DNA of 64,000 bases from Actinomycetota bacterium (GTDB taxonomy: Bacteria > Actinomycetota > Thermoleophilia > Gaiellales > F1-60-MAGs149), in assembly GCA_016870485.1 (NCBI GenBank), contig VGBM01000002.1:62001-126000 (forward strand), written 5' to 3'. Under the pieces are notes generated by a model, which made no database searches, was not told the origin of the DNA, and saw nothing but the letters and a program-made list of their open reading frames with translations. The stretch's first letter is position 1. The number at the start of each line of letters is the position of its first letter. This document shows positions 47,132 to 55,207 of the stretch, piece after piece. Both the position numbers and the translations under genes were made by a program.

Positions 47132-49044
47132 GCGTTGAGCGCCCCGCCCCGTTCGGCCGCCACCACGGGCGGCGGCCGGCGCCGCGCGGCCTCCTCCTCC
47201 TCGGCGCGGGTGATCGTGCGCCGCACGTCGCCGAAGGACAGGCCCTCGAGCGACAGGAACACGAACCCGAGGCCCGCGCCGAGCGCGATCTCGATCACCT
47301 GGAGGCCGATCGCGAAGGTGACGGCGGCGCCGAAGTTAACGTCGAAGGCCTGCGACAGCGCGGTGGCCACGGCGAGCTGGAAGACGCCGAGGTTGCCGGG
47401 CACGAGCGGCACGAAGCCGACCAGGTTCGAGACGAGGAAGACGACGCAGGCCGCGGCGATCAGGTCGGCGTCGATGTCGAAGGCCATCAGGGCCAGCACG
47501 ATGCCGAGGATCTGCGCGACCCACGAGAGGATGCCGGCGGCGAACGAGGAGACGGCGAGCTGTGGGCGGCGCAGGAGCTGCGCGCCCTGGCTGACGGCGT
47601 GCAGGTGGATCTCGACGGTGCGCAGGGTCGTCCGCCACCAGGTGCGCGCGTAGTCCTCGCCGATGTCGCCGCGGCGCAGCCGCCAGCGGCTGACCAGCTC
47701 GACGACGCCGATCCCGAGCGCGCCGGCCACGAGCACGCCGAGCAGGATCAGGGTGCCGCGGCCCGCCCAGTCGGGCACGCCGTCGACGGTCAGCACCATC
47801 GCCACGAGCAGCACCGCGAGCGTGACGCCGAGCACGAGCTGCTCCATCACCACGGTCGCGGTCATCGTCGGCAGCGGCACGTCCTGGCCGTCCTTGGCGA
47901 GCCGGCGGCGCAGCACCACGACGCGGCCGATCTCGCCGAGCCGCGCGATCAGCGCCGTGTTGAGCAGGAAGCCGATGAAGACGGCGGGCACCACCGCCCG
48001 GTAGGGGGCGCGCACGCCGGGCACGGAGTCGAGCGAGGCCTTCCAGATCACCGCCTTGAAGGCGACGCTGACGAAGTTGACGGCGAGCGACGCGATCACC
48101 AGCGGGATCGAGAGGCTGCGGAACGTGTCGATGACGGCGTCGACCTCGCCGCGGTCGACGCGGGCGAGGGCGACCGCGGCGAGGGCCGCGATGCCGGCGG
48201 CGACGATCGCGAGCCGCCGCCACGAGAGCGGCTTGGGCGGGTCGAGCGCCGCGATCTCGCTCATGGTCACGAGCTCGAGGCCGCGGTGGCGGGCCGCGTC
48301 GATGATCGCGGGCAGGGCGTCGGCGGTCTGCGCGCGGCTGTCGTCGCCCCAGCCGTCCGCGTCGTGGAGGAGCAGGACGGCGCCCGGCTCAAGGGCCTGC
48401 ACGGAGCGCTCGACGATGACGGGCGCCCCCGGCTTGGCGGTGTCGAAGACCCCCTTCGACCAGGCGCAGGTGACGTAGCCGAGCCGGCGCGCCGTGCGGG
48501 TCACGAACGGGCTGCGGAAGCCGTGCGGCGTCCGGAAGACCCGCGGCGGCGGGGCGCCCGCGGCCTTCAGGATGCGCTCGGTGCGGTGCAGCTGCCGGTG
48601 CACCTCGGCCGGGCCGGCGAAGGCGAGGATGCCGTGGTCGTAGCCGTGGTTGCCGAGCTCGTGGCCCTCGCGCACGATCCGCTCGACGAGCTCGGGGTGG
48701 CGCTCGGCGTGCTTGCCGAGCACGAAGAACGTGGCGCGCACCCCCTCGCGGCGCAGCGCGTCGAGAATCCGCGGGGTGGTGTCGGGGGACGGGCCGTCGT
48801 CGAAGGTGAGGGCGGCGACGGGCCGGCGGATCCGCGAGCCGTCGACGACGCCCCCGAACAGCGGCGAGCTGGCCCCGAACATCCCCCACGCCCCGAGCAC
48901 GAGGGCGAGGATCGCCGCCACGTCGACGACCCACGCCAGCCAGTGCAGGTCGATCCGTACGAGCACGCCGTCGACGAGGATGGTGAGGGCGGCCACGGTC
49001 AGGCCGATCACGACGGCGCGCAGGATCGTCTGGCGCTTCGTCAC
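47128..49044 (-). CDS. fusion of NodB polysaccharide deacetylase and YbhN-like membrane flippase domain
   Basis: A 638-residue protein with three parts. Two membrane helices (about 9-28 and 37-58) come first. An extracytoplasmic NodB deacetylase domain follows (75-262), with TFDDGPSP (Asp82, Asp83), the metal histidines 133 and 137 in GNHGYDHG, and RTPHGFRSP. The C-terminal part (about 275-610) has seven or eight membrane helices of the YbhN/LPG-synthase transmembrane (UPF0104) family, including LNTALIARLGEIGRVVVLRR and VGFVPLVPGNLGVFQLA. The GTG at 49044 overlaps the glycosyltransferase stop (GTGA). Together they suggest modification and translocation of a lipid-linked glycan. Confidence 0.88.
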   Translation of the reverse strand: MTKRQTILRAVVIGLTVAALTILVDGVLVRIDLHWLAWVVDVAAILALVLGAWGMFGASSPLFGGVVDGSRIRRPVAALTFDDGPSPDTTPRILDALRREGVRATFFVLGKHAERHPELVERIVREGHELGNHGYDHGILAFAGPAEVHRQLHRTERILKAAGAPPPRVFRTPHGFRSPFVTRTARRLGYVTCAWSKGVFDTAKPGAPVIVERSVQALEPGAVLLLHDADGWGDDSRAQTADALPAIIDAARHRGLELVTMSEIAALDPPKPLSWRRLAIVAAGIAALAAVALARVDRGEVDAVIDTFRSLSIPLVIASLAVNFVSVAFKAVIWKASLDSVPGVRAPYRAVVPAVFIGFLLNTALIARLGEIGRVVVLRRRLAKDGQDVPLPTMTATVVMEQLVLGVTLAVLLVAMVLTVDGVPDWAGRGTLILLGVLVAGALGIGVVELVSRWRLRRGDIGEDYARTWWRTTLRTVEIHLHAVSQGAQLLRRPQLAVSSFAAGILSWVAQILGIVLALMAFDIDADLIAAACVVFLVSNLVGFVPLVPGNLGVFQLAVATALSQAFDVNFGAAVTFAIGLQVIEIALGAGLGFVFLSLEGLSFGDVRRTITRAEEEEAARRRPPPVVAAERGGALNA

Positions 49045-50207
49045 CGCGCGGGCTCCCGCTCGAGCAGGTCGAGGTAGTGCGCCTCGAGGCGCTCGGCGAT
49101 CCGCGACCACGCGTACTCGGTGACGGCGGTGCGGCGCCCCTCGCGGCCCATCCGCTCGCGCTCCTCGGGGCGGTCGATCAGGTACATCAGGCCCTCGGCG
49201 AAGCGCTCGACGCTCTCCGCGGGCGAGATCATCAGGCCCTGCCGGCCGTGCTCCATCAGCAGCTGGAAGCCCGAGATGCGGCTCGCCACCACCGGCCGTC
49301 CGCAGCTCATCGCCTCGAGCAGCACCATCCCGAAGCTGGCGCGCTGGCACGGCGTGCAGTGAATGTCGGCGCTCGCGTAGTAGCGCGGGCGGTTGTGGTT
49401 GACGCGGCCCGCCCAGTGCACATCGGCCGCGATCTCCGGCGGCACCATCCGCTCGTAGCGCCCGCGCAGGGGGCCGTCGCCGACCACGGCCAGGCGGACG
49501 GCGTCGGGACCGGTCCGGCGGCGCACCTCGGCGAAGGCGCGGATCATCGTGTCGAGCCCGTTGCGCGGGTCGAAGCGCCCGAGGAAGAGGATCGTCAGGC
49601 GGCCGTCCCGCAGCTCGGGCAGGGGGTCCGCGTCGGGCGAGAAGTGGCGGTCGTCGATCCCGTTCGGGATCACGGTGTAGGCGTGCGGGAAGTACGGGGC
49701 GAGCGAGCCGATGCAGGCCTCGGAGACCACGATCCGCCCGTCGAGCCGGTCGATCACGCGCCGCACGAGCGGCGCGGTCAGGTCGAGCCCGAGGCTGCGC
49801 GGGAAGACGGAGTGGAACGTGCCGACCCGGACCGCGCCCCTGGGGGCGGCGAGGACGCCGAGCATCGGCAGGATCGGGCTGTACGGCGAGTGCACGTGCA
49901 CGACGTCGACCCGGCGCTCCTCGAAGATGCGCCGCAGTTTGCGTCGCAGCAGCGGGTCGACGACGTGGTAGGTCTGCGAGGCGTTGCCGTAGGCGGGCAG
50001 CGCGGCCCCGACCCGGACGACCTCGAACGGCACGTCCTCCTCGGGCCGCACGTCGCCGTCGACGACCGGCGGCGGGCGCAGCACGCGGCCCGTGACCACC
50101 GTCACGTCGTGCCCCCGGCGGGTCAGCTCGGTGGCCTGCCCGTGGACGTGCTCGGTGATGCCGCCCAGGTGGGGGTAGTAGTAGTCGGTGACGATCGCGA
50201 TCCGCAC
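49041..50207 (-). CDS. GT4-type glycosyltransferase
   Basis: A 388-residue GT-B glycosyltransferase. It has the N-terminal TDYYYPHLGGITEHVHGQA, the acceptor-domain end VIPNGIDDRHFSPDA, and the GT4 signature FGMVLLEAMSCGRPVVASR with the two catalytic-region glutamate positions. The closest general type is the PimA/PimB-like mannosyltransferases, but donor and acceptor are unknown. It starts at the GTG at 50207; upstream in-frame codons run into the CIRCE-like element and FmdB promoter. Confidence 0.88.
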   Translation of the reverse strand: MRIAIVTDYYYPHLGGITEHVHGQATELTRRGHDVTVVTGRVLRPPPVVDGDVRPEEDVPFEVVRVGAALPAYGNASQTYHVVDPLLRRKLRRIFEERRVDVVHVHSPYSPILPMLGVLAAPRGAVRVGTFHSVFPRSLGLDLTAPLVRRVIDRLDGRIVVSEACIGSLAPYFPHAYTVIPNGIDDRHFSPDADPLPELRDGRLTILFLGRFDPRNGLDTMIRAFAEVRRRTGPDAVRLAVVGDGPLRGRYERMVPPEIAADVHWAGRVNHNRPRYYASADIHCTPCQRASFGMVLLEAMSCGRPVVASRISGFQLLMEHGRQGLMISPAESVERFAEGLMYLIDRPEERERMGREGRRTAVTEYAWSRIAERLEAHYLDLLEREPAR

Positions 50208-50237
50208 GGCCCCCGGATGGTAGCCCGCCGGTCCGCA

Positions 50238-50264
50238 TTGGCACTTGGCGCCCGAGAGTGCCAA
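50238..50264. promoter_or_regulatory. CIRCE-like operator (HrcA site)
   Basis: TTGGCACTT, nine bases, GAGTGCCAA: a 9-9-9 inverted repeat matching the HrcA/CIRCE consensus TTAGCACTC-N9-GAGTGCTAA at 15 of 18 positions. It ends 20 bases before the TATACT element of the FmdB gene, covering its -35 region, and also lies 31 bases upstream of the divergent glycosyltransferase start. Confidence 0.7.
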
Positions 50265-50283
50265 GCGGCCGCCCGGGCCGCGC

Positions 50284-50289
50284 TATACT
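50284..50289 (+). promoter_or_regulatory. leaderless -10 element (TATACT) of the FmdB gene
   Basis: TATACT is seven bases before the GTG at 50297, so transcription would begin at or next to the start codon. It lies just downstream of the CIRCE-like operator. Confidence 0.65.
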
Positions 50290-50296
50290 CGGGCCC

Positions 50297-50599
50297 GTGC
50301 CGACCTACGAGTATCGCTGCGCCGAGGGCCACATCACGGAGGCCTTCCAGAAGATGACGGATGCGCCGCTGAAGCGCTGCGGGACCTGCGGCAAGAAGGC
50401 GGAGCGGGTGCTGTTCGCGCCCTCGATCCACTACAAGGGCTCGGGCTTCTACAGCACGGACTACGGCAAGGGCAAGAAGGCCAAGGACGGCAAGGCCGAG
50501 GGCGGCGCCACGTCCGAGAAGAAGAAGGACGCGGGCGGCGGCGACGCCAAGAAGGCGTCCTCGTCGCCGTCCTCCTCCTCGTCCTCGTCCTCGTCCTAG
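50297..50599 (+). CDS. FmdB family zinc-ribbon protein with poly-serine tail
   Basis: A 100-residue protein. The FmdB zinc ribbon spans residues 1-42, starting with PTYEYRC and ending with the knuckle C28-x2-C31. The first knuckle reads CAEGH instead of the usual CxxCGH, so His12 may replace a cysteine ligand. Residues 50-85 are Lys/Gly/Ala-rich, and the protein ends in a run of serines (about 88-100). FmdB proteins are poorly characterised putative regulators. The CIRCE-like site suggests heat-stress control. Confidence 0.82.
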   Translation: MPTYEYRCAEGHITEAFQKMTDAPLKRCGTCGKKAERVLFAPSIHYKGSGFYSTDYGKGKKAKDGKAEGGATSEKKKDAGGGDAKKASSSPSSSSSSSSS

Positions 50600-51141
50600 A
50601 GCGCCTCGAGCGCCCGGCGCCCCGCCGCGGCCAGCGCCGCGAGGCCCCCGGCGAAGTCCCAGCGCGCGCGGTCGGGCTCGTCCGCCATGTTCGAGATCGC
50701 GCGCAGCTCCACGGCGGGCACTCCGGCGCGCGCGCACGCCCGCAGCACCGCGAACCCCTCCATCCCCTCCACGTCGCAGCCCGAGCCGCCGCCGACCGCG
50801 GCGCTCGTGGCGATCGGCAGGCGCCGGGCGTCGGGCAGCGCAGCGCCGACCCGCGCGAGGAGGTCCACGTCCGGTGCACAGGCCGAGACCAACGTGGGCA
50901 GCGCCGCGCGCAGGTCGACGTAGCGGCTCTCCGTCCCGAGCACCACCTCGCCGATCGCGATCCCGGCGTCCCCGCGGGCGCCCGCGATCCCGACGTGGAG
51001 GACGGCGTCCGGCGGGTCGTGGGCGAGCCGCGCCGCGGTGCCCGCGGCCGCCTCGACGGGGCCGACGCCGACCGCGAGGGTCTCCGCGCCCGCGACCCAC
51101 TCGAGCTCGATCACGGTCGCGGCGACGACGAGGACGCGCAT
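50596..51141 (-). CDS. futalosine hydrolase-like nucleosidase
   Basis: A 181-residue enzyme of the nucleoside phosphorylase/MTAN superfamily. It starts at the ATG at 51141 (MRVLVVAATVIELEWV) and has HVGIAGARGDAGIAIGEVVLG and the active-site block CDVEGMEGFAVLRACARAGV, followed by VELRAISN. The layout is closest to MqnB, futalosine hydrolase of the alternative menaquinone pathway. An MTA/SAH nucleosidase is the alternative. No other mqn genes are in the window. Confidence 0.75.
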   Translation of the reverse strand: MRVLVVAATVIELEWVAGAETLAVGVGPVEAAAGTAARLAHDPPDAVLHVGIAGARGDAGIAIGEVVLGTESRYVDLRAALPTLVSACAPDVDLLARVGAALPDARRLPIATSAAVGGGSGCDVEGMEGFAVLRACARAGVPAVELRAISNMADEPDRARWDFAGGLAALAAAGRRALEAL

Positions 51142-51245
51142 GCCGGGAAGTATGGCGCCGCGGGCCGTCCGCGGGGGACCCGTTTGCGATAGTCGGGTCG
51201 GCGCACTCGCGCCGCTCCCCCGCTCCCCCCGCCCGAGGTCCACCT

Positions 51246-53375
51246 ATGCAGACCCTCGCCCGCATCGTCGCCGGCCGCCGCTCCAAGTGGCTCGTCCTGC
51301 TCGCCTGGGTCGTCCTCGCCGGCGCCTTCGGCCCGTTCCAGGCCAAGCTCAACTCGGTCACGCAGAACGACTCGACGACCTTCCTGCCGGCCGGAGCGGA
51401 CTCCACCAAGGTGCTCGACGAGCTGCGCACCCGCTTCGACAACGGGCGCACCGTCCCCGCCCTGATCGTCTACCAGAACCCCGCCGGCCTGACCGACCAG
51501 GACCGGGCGGCGATCGAGGCCGACGAGGCGGCGATCGCGCAGCTGCCCGACCTCGCGCCGATCCAGTCGCCGCTGGCCCCGCAGGCCGCGCAGATGGGCC
51601 TCCTGTCGGAGGACGGCACGACCGCGATCATGCTGGTGCCGATCACGGCCCGCACGATCGACCAGATCGAGCCGGCGGTGAAGGAGATGCGGACGGTCAC
51701 GCAGGCCGACGTGCCCGACGGGCTCGAGGTCTACGTGTCGGGGCCGGCCGGCATCACCGTGGACGCCGTCGAGGTGTTCGGCGACATCGACGGCAAGCTC
51801 CTGATCGGCACGACGATCCTGATCCTCGTGCTCCTGCTCCTGATCTACCGCTCGCCGATCATCGCGGTCGTGCCGCTGATCGTGGTCGGCGTCGCCTACG
51901 CGGTGGCGGGCGGCATCGTCTACCTGATCGTGCAGGGCTTCGACCTGCCGATCAACGGGCAGGCCACCGGGATCCTGATCATCCTGATGTTCGGCGCCGG
52001 GACGGACTACTGCATCTACCTGGTGGCCCGCTACCGCGAGGAGCTGCGCGTGCGCGAGGACCGCCACGACGCGATGCAGCACGCCGTCGCGCGCTCCGGC
52101 CCCGCGATCCTCTCGGCCGGCGGCACCGTCGTCGCCGCGATGCTGGTCCTGCTCTTCGCCGACCTCTCGAGCACCCGCAACCAGGGCCCCGTGCTCGCCA
52201 TCGGCGTCGCCGTCACGATGCTCGCCGGCCTCACGCTCCTGCCCGCGCTCCTCACGATCGTCGGGCGGCGCTCGTTCTGGCCCGTCGTCCCCCGCTTCGG
52301 CTCCGAGGACCGCTCGCGGCGCTCCGTCTACCACCGCGTCGGCGAGGTCGTCACCGGCCGCCCCGTCGCCACCGTCGCGATCGTGACCGCGGTGCTCCTG
52401 GTCTGCACGCTCGGCCTCCTGACCCAGCCCGGCGGGCTCGGCATCGGCGGCGGCTTCCGCAACGACCCCGAGTCGATCCGGGGCCAGGTCGCGCTCTCGA
52501 AGGCGCTGCCGCCGGGCGAGCTCGCCACCACTCAGGTCATCGTCAGCGCCCCCGCCGACCAGCTCGAGGCGGCCACCGGCGCCGTCCTCGGCGCCCTCGA
52601 CGCGGACACCGCGGACGTCGCCACCGTGCGGCCGTCGCTGACCGCCACCGCGGGCGACGCCCAGCTCCTCGAGGTCACGCTCACGCGCGACCCGTACTCC
52701 GACGCCGCATCCGCGTCGATCCCCCGCGTGCGGCAGATCGTCGACGACGCGGCGGGCGCCGTCGGGGCCACCGCCATCGTCGGCGGGCCCACCGCGCAGG
52801 ACCACGACACGGACCGCACCGTCAGCCGCGACGCCAAGCTGATCGTGCCGCTGACCCTGCTCCTGATCCTGATCATCCTCGCGCTGCTCCTGCGGGCGAT
52901 CATCGCCCCGCTGTACCTGATCGCGACGGTGATCCTGTCCTTCTTCGCGACGCTCGGGCTCTCGTACCTGATCTTCATCCACGTGTTCGGCAGCCCCGGC
53001 GTCGACCCGGGCTACGCGACGTTCCTGTTCCTGTTCGCCGTCGCCCTCGGCGTCGACTACAACATCTTCCTCGTCTCCCGGATCCGCGAGGAGGCCGAGT
53101 CGGCGCCGATGCGCCCGGCCGTGCTGCGCGCCCTCGAGACCACGGGCGGCGTGATCACGAGCGCCGGCCTGATCCTCGCCGGCACGTTCCTCGTGCTGAT
53201 GACGCTGCCCCTCGAGGCGCTCTTCCAGCTCGGCTTCGGCGTCGCCCTCGGCGTCCTGATCGACACCTTCGTCGTGCGCACCCTGCTCGTGCCCGCGCTC
53301 GCCGTCTGGGTCGGGGACCGCTCGTGGTGGCCGGGCCGCGTGCCCTCCCACACGGGCCCGTCGGCCGCCGACTGA
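51246..53375 (+). CDS. MMPL family RND transporter
   Basis: A 709-residue membrane protein with two repeats of an exported loop domain plus a membrane bundle, about twelve helices in total (first at 14-30; groups at about 180-320 and 525-690). GTDYCIYLVARYREE and the matching GVDYNIFLVSRIREEAE carry the proton-relay Asp-Tyr pairs typical of MmpL/RND proteins. Such transporters export lipids or drugs in actinobacteria; the cargo here is unknown. It stands alone on the plus strand with a spacer of about 100 bases before it. Confidence 0.9.
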   Translation: MQTLARIVAGRRSKWLVLLAWVVLAGAFGPFQAKLNSVTQNDSTTFLPAGADSTKVLDELRTRFDNGRTVPALIVYQNPAGLTDQDRAAIEADEAAIAQLPDLAPIQSPLAPQAAQMGLLSEDGTTAIMLVPITARTIDQIEPAVKEMRTVTQADVPDGLEVYVSGPAGITVDAVEVFGDIDGKLLIGTTILILVLLLLIYRSPIIAVVPLIVVGVAYAVAGGIVYLIVQGFDLPINGQATGILIILMFGAGTDYCIYLVARYREELRVREDRHDAMQHAVARSGPAILSAGGTVVAAMLVLLFADLSSTRNQGPVLAIGVAVTMLAGLTLLPALLTIVGRRSFWPVVPRFGSEDRSRRSVYHRVGEVVTGRPVATVAIVTAVLLVCTLGLLTQPGGLGIGGGFRNDPESIRGQVALSKALPPGELATTQVIVSAPADQLEAATGAVLGALDADTADVATVRPSLTATAGDAQLLEVTLTRDPYSDAASASIPRVRQIVDDAAGAVGATAIVGGPTAQDHDTDRTVSRDAKLIVPLTLLLILIILALLLRAIIAPLYLIATVILSFFATLGLSYLIFIHVFGSPGVDPGYATFLFLFAVALGVDYNIFLVSRIREEAESAPMRPAVLRALETTGGVITSAGLILAGTFLVLMTLPLEALFQLGFGVALGVLIDTFVVRTLLVPALAVWVGDRSWWPGRVPSHTGPSAAD

Positions 53376-53396
53376 CCGCGCGGGCCCGGGCGGGCC

Positions 53397-53402
53397 TAGA
53401 CT
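53397..53402 (+). promoter_or_regulatory. leaderless -10 element (TAGACT) of the amidotransferase gene
   Basis: TAGACT lies exactly six bases before the GTG at 53409. Confidence 0.55.
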
Positions 53403-53408
53403 GCGCCC

Positions 53409-54131
53409 GTGGACATCCTCGTCCTCCAGCACATCCGCTGCGAGCCCCCCGCCGCCTACGGCGAGGCGCTGACCGCGCGCGGGCACGTCCTGCACCCGGT
53501 CGAGATCGACGAGGGCGAGCCCCTGCCCGACTGGCGCGAGTACGGCGCCGTCGTGGCGATGGGCGGCCCGATGGGGGCCTACGAGGACGCCGCGCACCCG
53601 TGGCTCGCCGCCGAGAAGCGCCTGATCCACGACGCCGTCACGGCGGGCCTGCCGTACTTCGGGGCCTGCCTCGGGGTGCAGCTCCTCGCCGCCGCCCTCG
53701 GCGCCCGCGTCTACCCGGGCCCCGTGCCCGAGGTGGGCCTGCTCGAGGTGCAGCTGACCGACGCGGGGCGCCGCGACCCCGTCGCCTCGATCCTGCCCGA
53801 CTCCTTCACGACGCTCCAGTGGCACGGCGACACCTTCGACCTGCCCGAGGGCGCGCTGTCGCTCTTCTCGAGCCCCGCGTACCCCAACCAGGGCTTCCGC
53901 TACGGCGAGGTCGCCTACGGCGTGCAGTTCCACCTCGAGGTCGACGCGGCGCTCGCCGACGAGTGGTCGCGGGTCCCCGCCTACCGCGAGGCCGCCGACC
54001 GCGTGCTCGGCGCGGGCGGCCTCGACGGCCTCCTCGACGGCGTGCGCGCGAACGCGGACCGCATGATCCCCCACGCCCGCACCCTGATCGACGCCTGGCT
54101 CGACCGGGCGATCGAGTTCGGGCGCGCGTAG
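53409..54131 (+). CDS. type 1 glutamine amidotransferase
   Basis: A 240-residue class I glutamine amidotransferase domain protein (GuaA-like fold). The nucleophile elbow is FGACLGVQLL (Cys87), and the catalytic His175 and Glu177 are in GVQFHLEVD. It has no synthetase partner domain, as in the stand-alone 'GMP synthase-like' family. It may hydrolyse a gamma-glutamyl amide. The Rieske gene downstream has its own -10 element, so co-transcription is uncertain. Confidence 0.88.
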   Translation: MDILVLQHIRCEPPAAYGEALTARGHVLHPVEIDEGEPLPDWREYGAVVAMGGPMGAYEDAAHPWLAAEKRLIHDAVTAGLPYFGACLGVQLLAAALGARVYPGPVPEVGLLEVQLTDAGRRDPVASILPDSFTTLQWHGDTFDLPEGALSLFSSPAYPNQGFRYGEVAYGVQFHLEVDAALADEWSRVPAYREAADRVLGAGGLDGLLDGVRANADRMIPHARTLIDAWLDRAIEFGRA

Positions 54132-54151
54132 CGGAGCGACCCGGAGGGCAC

Positions 54152-54157
54152 TACCCT
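54152..54157 (+). promoter_or_regulatory. leaderless -10 element (TACCCT) of the Rieske gene
   Basis: TACCCT lies seven bases before the ATG at 54165. Confidence 0.45.
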
Positions 54158-54164
54158 CCCCGGT

Positions 54165-55196
54165 ATGGCCGACACGGCGAAGCGCGGGAAGAAGGGCAGG
54201 GCGAAGGCCGCCAAGGGCGCGAAGCGCATGCGGCTGTCGCAGTTCTGGCACCCGATCGCCACGTCCGAGGAGGTCGGCGGGCGGCCGCGCCGCTTCACCC
54301 TGCTCGACGAGGACCTGGTGGCCTTCCGCACGGACACGGGCGTGACGGTCCTGAAGGACCTCTGCATCCACCGCGGCGCCGCGCTGTCCCTCGGCGAGGT
54401 CCGCGACGGCTGCATCGTCTGCCCGTACCACGGCTGGGAGTACGACCGCACGGGCGCGTGCGTGCGGATCCCGGCGCAGCCCGACCGGCCGATCCCGGCC
54501 GCGGCGCGCGCGATCGCGCACCGGGTCGAGGAGCGCCACGGCCTCGTCTGGGTCGCGCTCGAGGAGCCGATCGCCGACATCCCGCACGTCCCCGAGGGCC
54601 TCGACCGGGACCCGGCCTTCACGAGCGAGGTCTTCAGCGTGCTGGAGTGGGCGACCTCCGCGGGCCGCTCGACCGAGAACTCGATGGACGTGTCGCACTT
54701 CCCGTTCGTGCACCCCGATCTGCTCGGCGATCCCGACCATCCCGAGCAGGCGTCCTACGAGCTGCACGCCGAGGAGTGGGGCCAGTGGTTCCGGGTGCCG
54801 GACCAGTTCTGGCGCTCCGTCGACGGCACCGCCAACGCCCGCATCACGTACGTCTACACGCACGTCTACCCCTTCACGATGCACCTGCACGTGACGGAGG
54901 ACGGCGACGCGTCGGGCCGCGTGATAAGCGTGATGGTGATCGCCTCGCCGACGCGGGCGCGGGAGACGCGCGTGTTCCGGATCGCGTTCCGCAACTACGC
55001 CGAGAACAACCCCAACTTCGTCTCCGACTACCTGCACATCCTCGAGCAGGACCGCCGCGTCGTCGAGAGCATCCGCCCGGAGGAGATCCCGGCCTCCCTC
55101 AAAGAGGAGCTCCACATCAGGGTGCCCGACCGCTCCTCCATCGCCTACCGGCGCTGGCTCGAGCAGGTCGACATGCAGGGCGTGCTCGAGCCGTAG
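54165..55196 (+). CDS. Rieske [2Fe-2S] ring-hydroxylating oxygenase alpha subunit
   Basis: A 343-residue oxygenase. The Rieske cluster ligands are C67-x-H69 and C86-x2-H89 (CIHRG and CPYHGW). The mononuclear iron site is in ENSMDVSHFPFVHPDLLG, with the Asp and two His in the family pattern. The size fits VanA-like demethylases more than large dioxygenases. The first 21 residues are strongly basic (KRGKKGRAKAAKGAKR), which is unusual. No reductase or ferredoxin partner is adjacent. Eleven bases separate it from the hydantoinase A gene, so the three genes are likely one operon. Confidence 0.9.
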   Translation: MADTAKRGKKGRAKAAKGAKRMRLSQFWHPIATSEEVGGRPRRFTLLDEDLVAFRTDTGVTVLKDLCIHRGAALSLGEVRDGCIVCPYHGWEYDRTGACVRIPAQPDRPIPAAARAIAHRVEERHGLVWVALEEPIADIPHVPEGLDRDPAFTSEVFSVLEWATSAGRSTENSMDVSHFPFVHPDLLGDPDHPEQASYELHAEEWGQWFRVPDQFWRSVDGTANARITYVYTHVYPFTMHLHVTEDGDASGRVISVMVIASPTRARETRVFRIAFRNYAENNPNFVSDYLHILEQDRRVVESIRPEEIPASLKEELHIRVPDRSSIAYRRWLEQVDMQGVLEP

Positions 55197-55207
55197 GGCC
55201 GGACGGG

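Noticed and set aside
50568-50598. TCC/TCG repeats at the end of the FmdB gene as a microsatellite with regulatory function
   Set aside because: They simply encode the serine tail; no sign of a separate function.
51111-55115. A 1334-codon minus-strand frame opposite the MMPL and Rieske genes
   Set aside because: A shadow frame: the plus-strand genes beneath it have clear domains and starts, and this frame has none.
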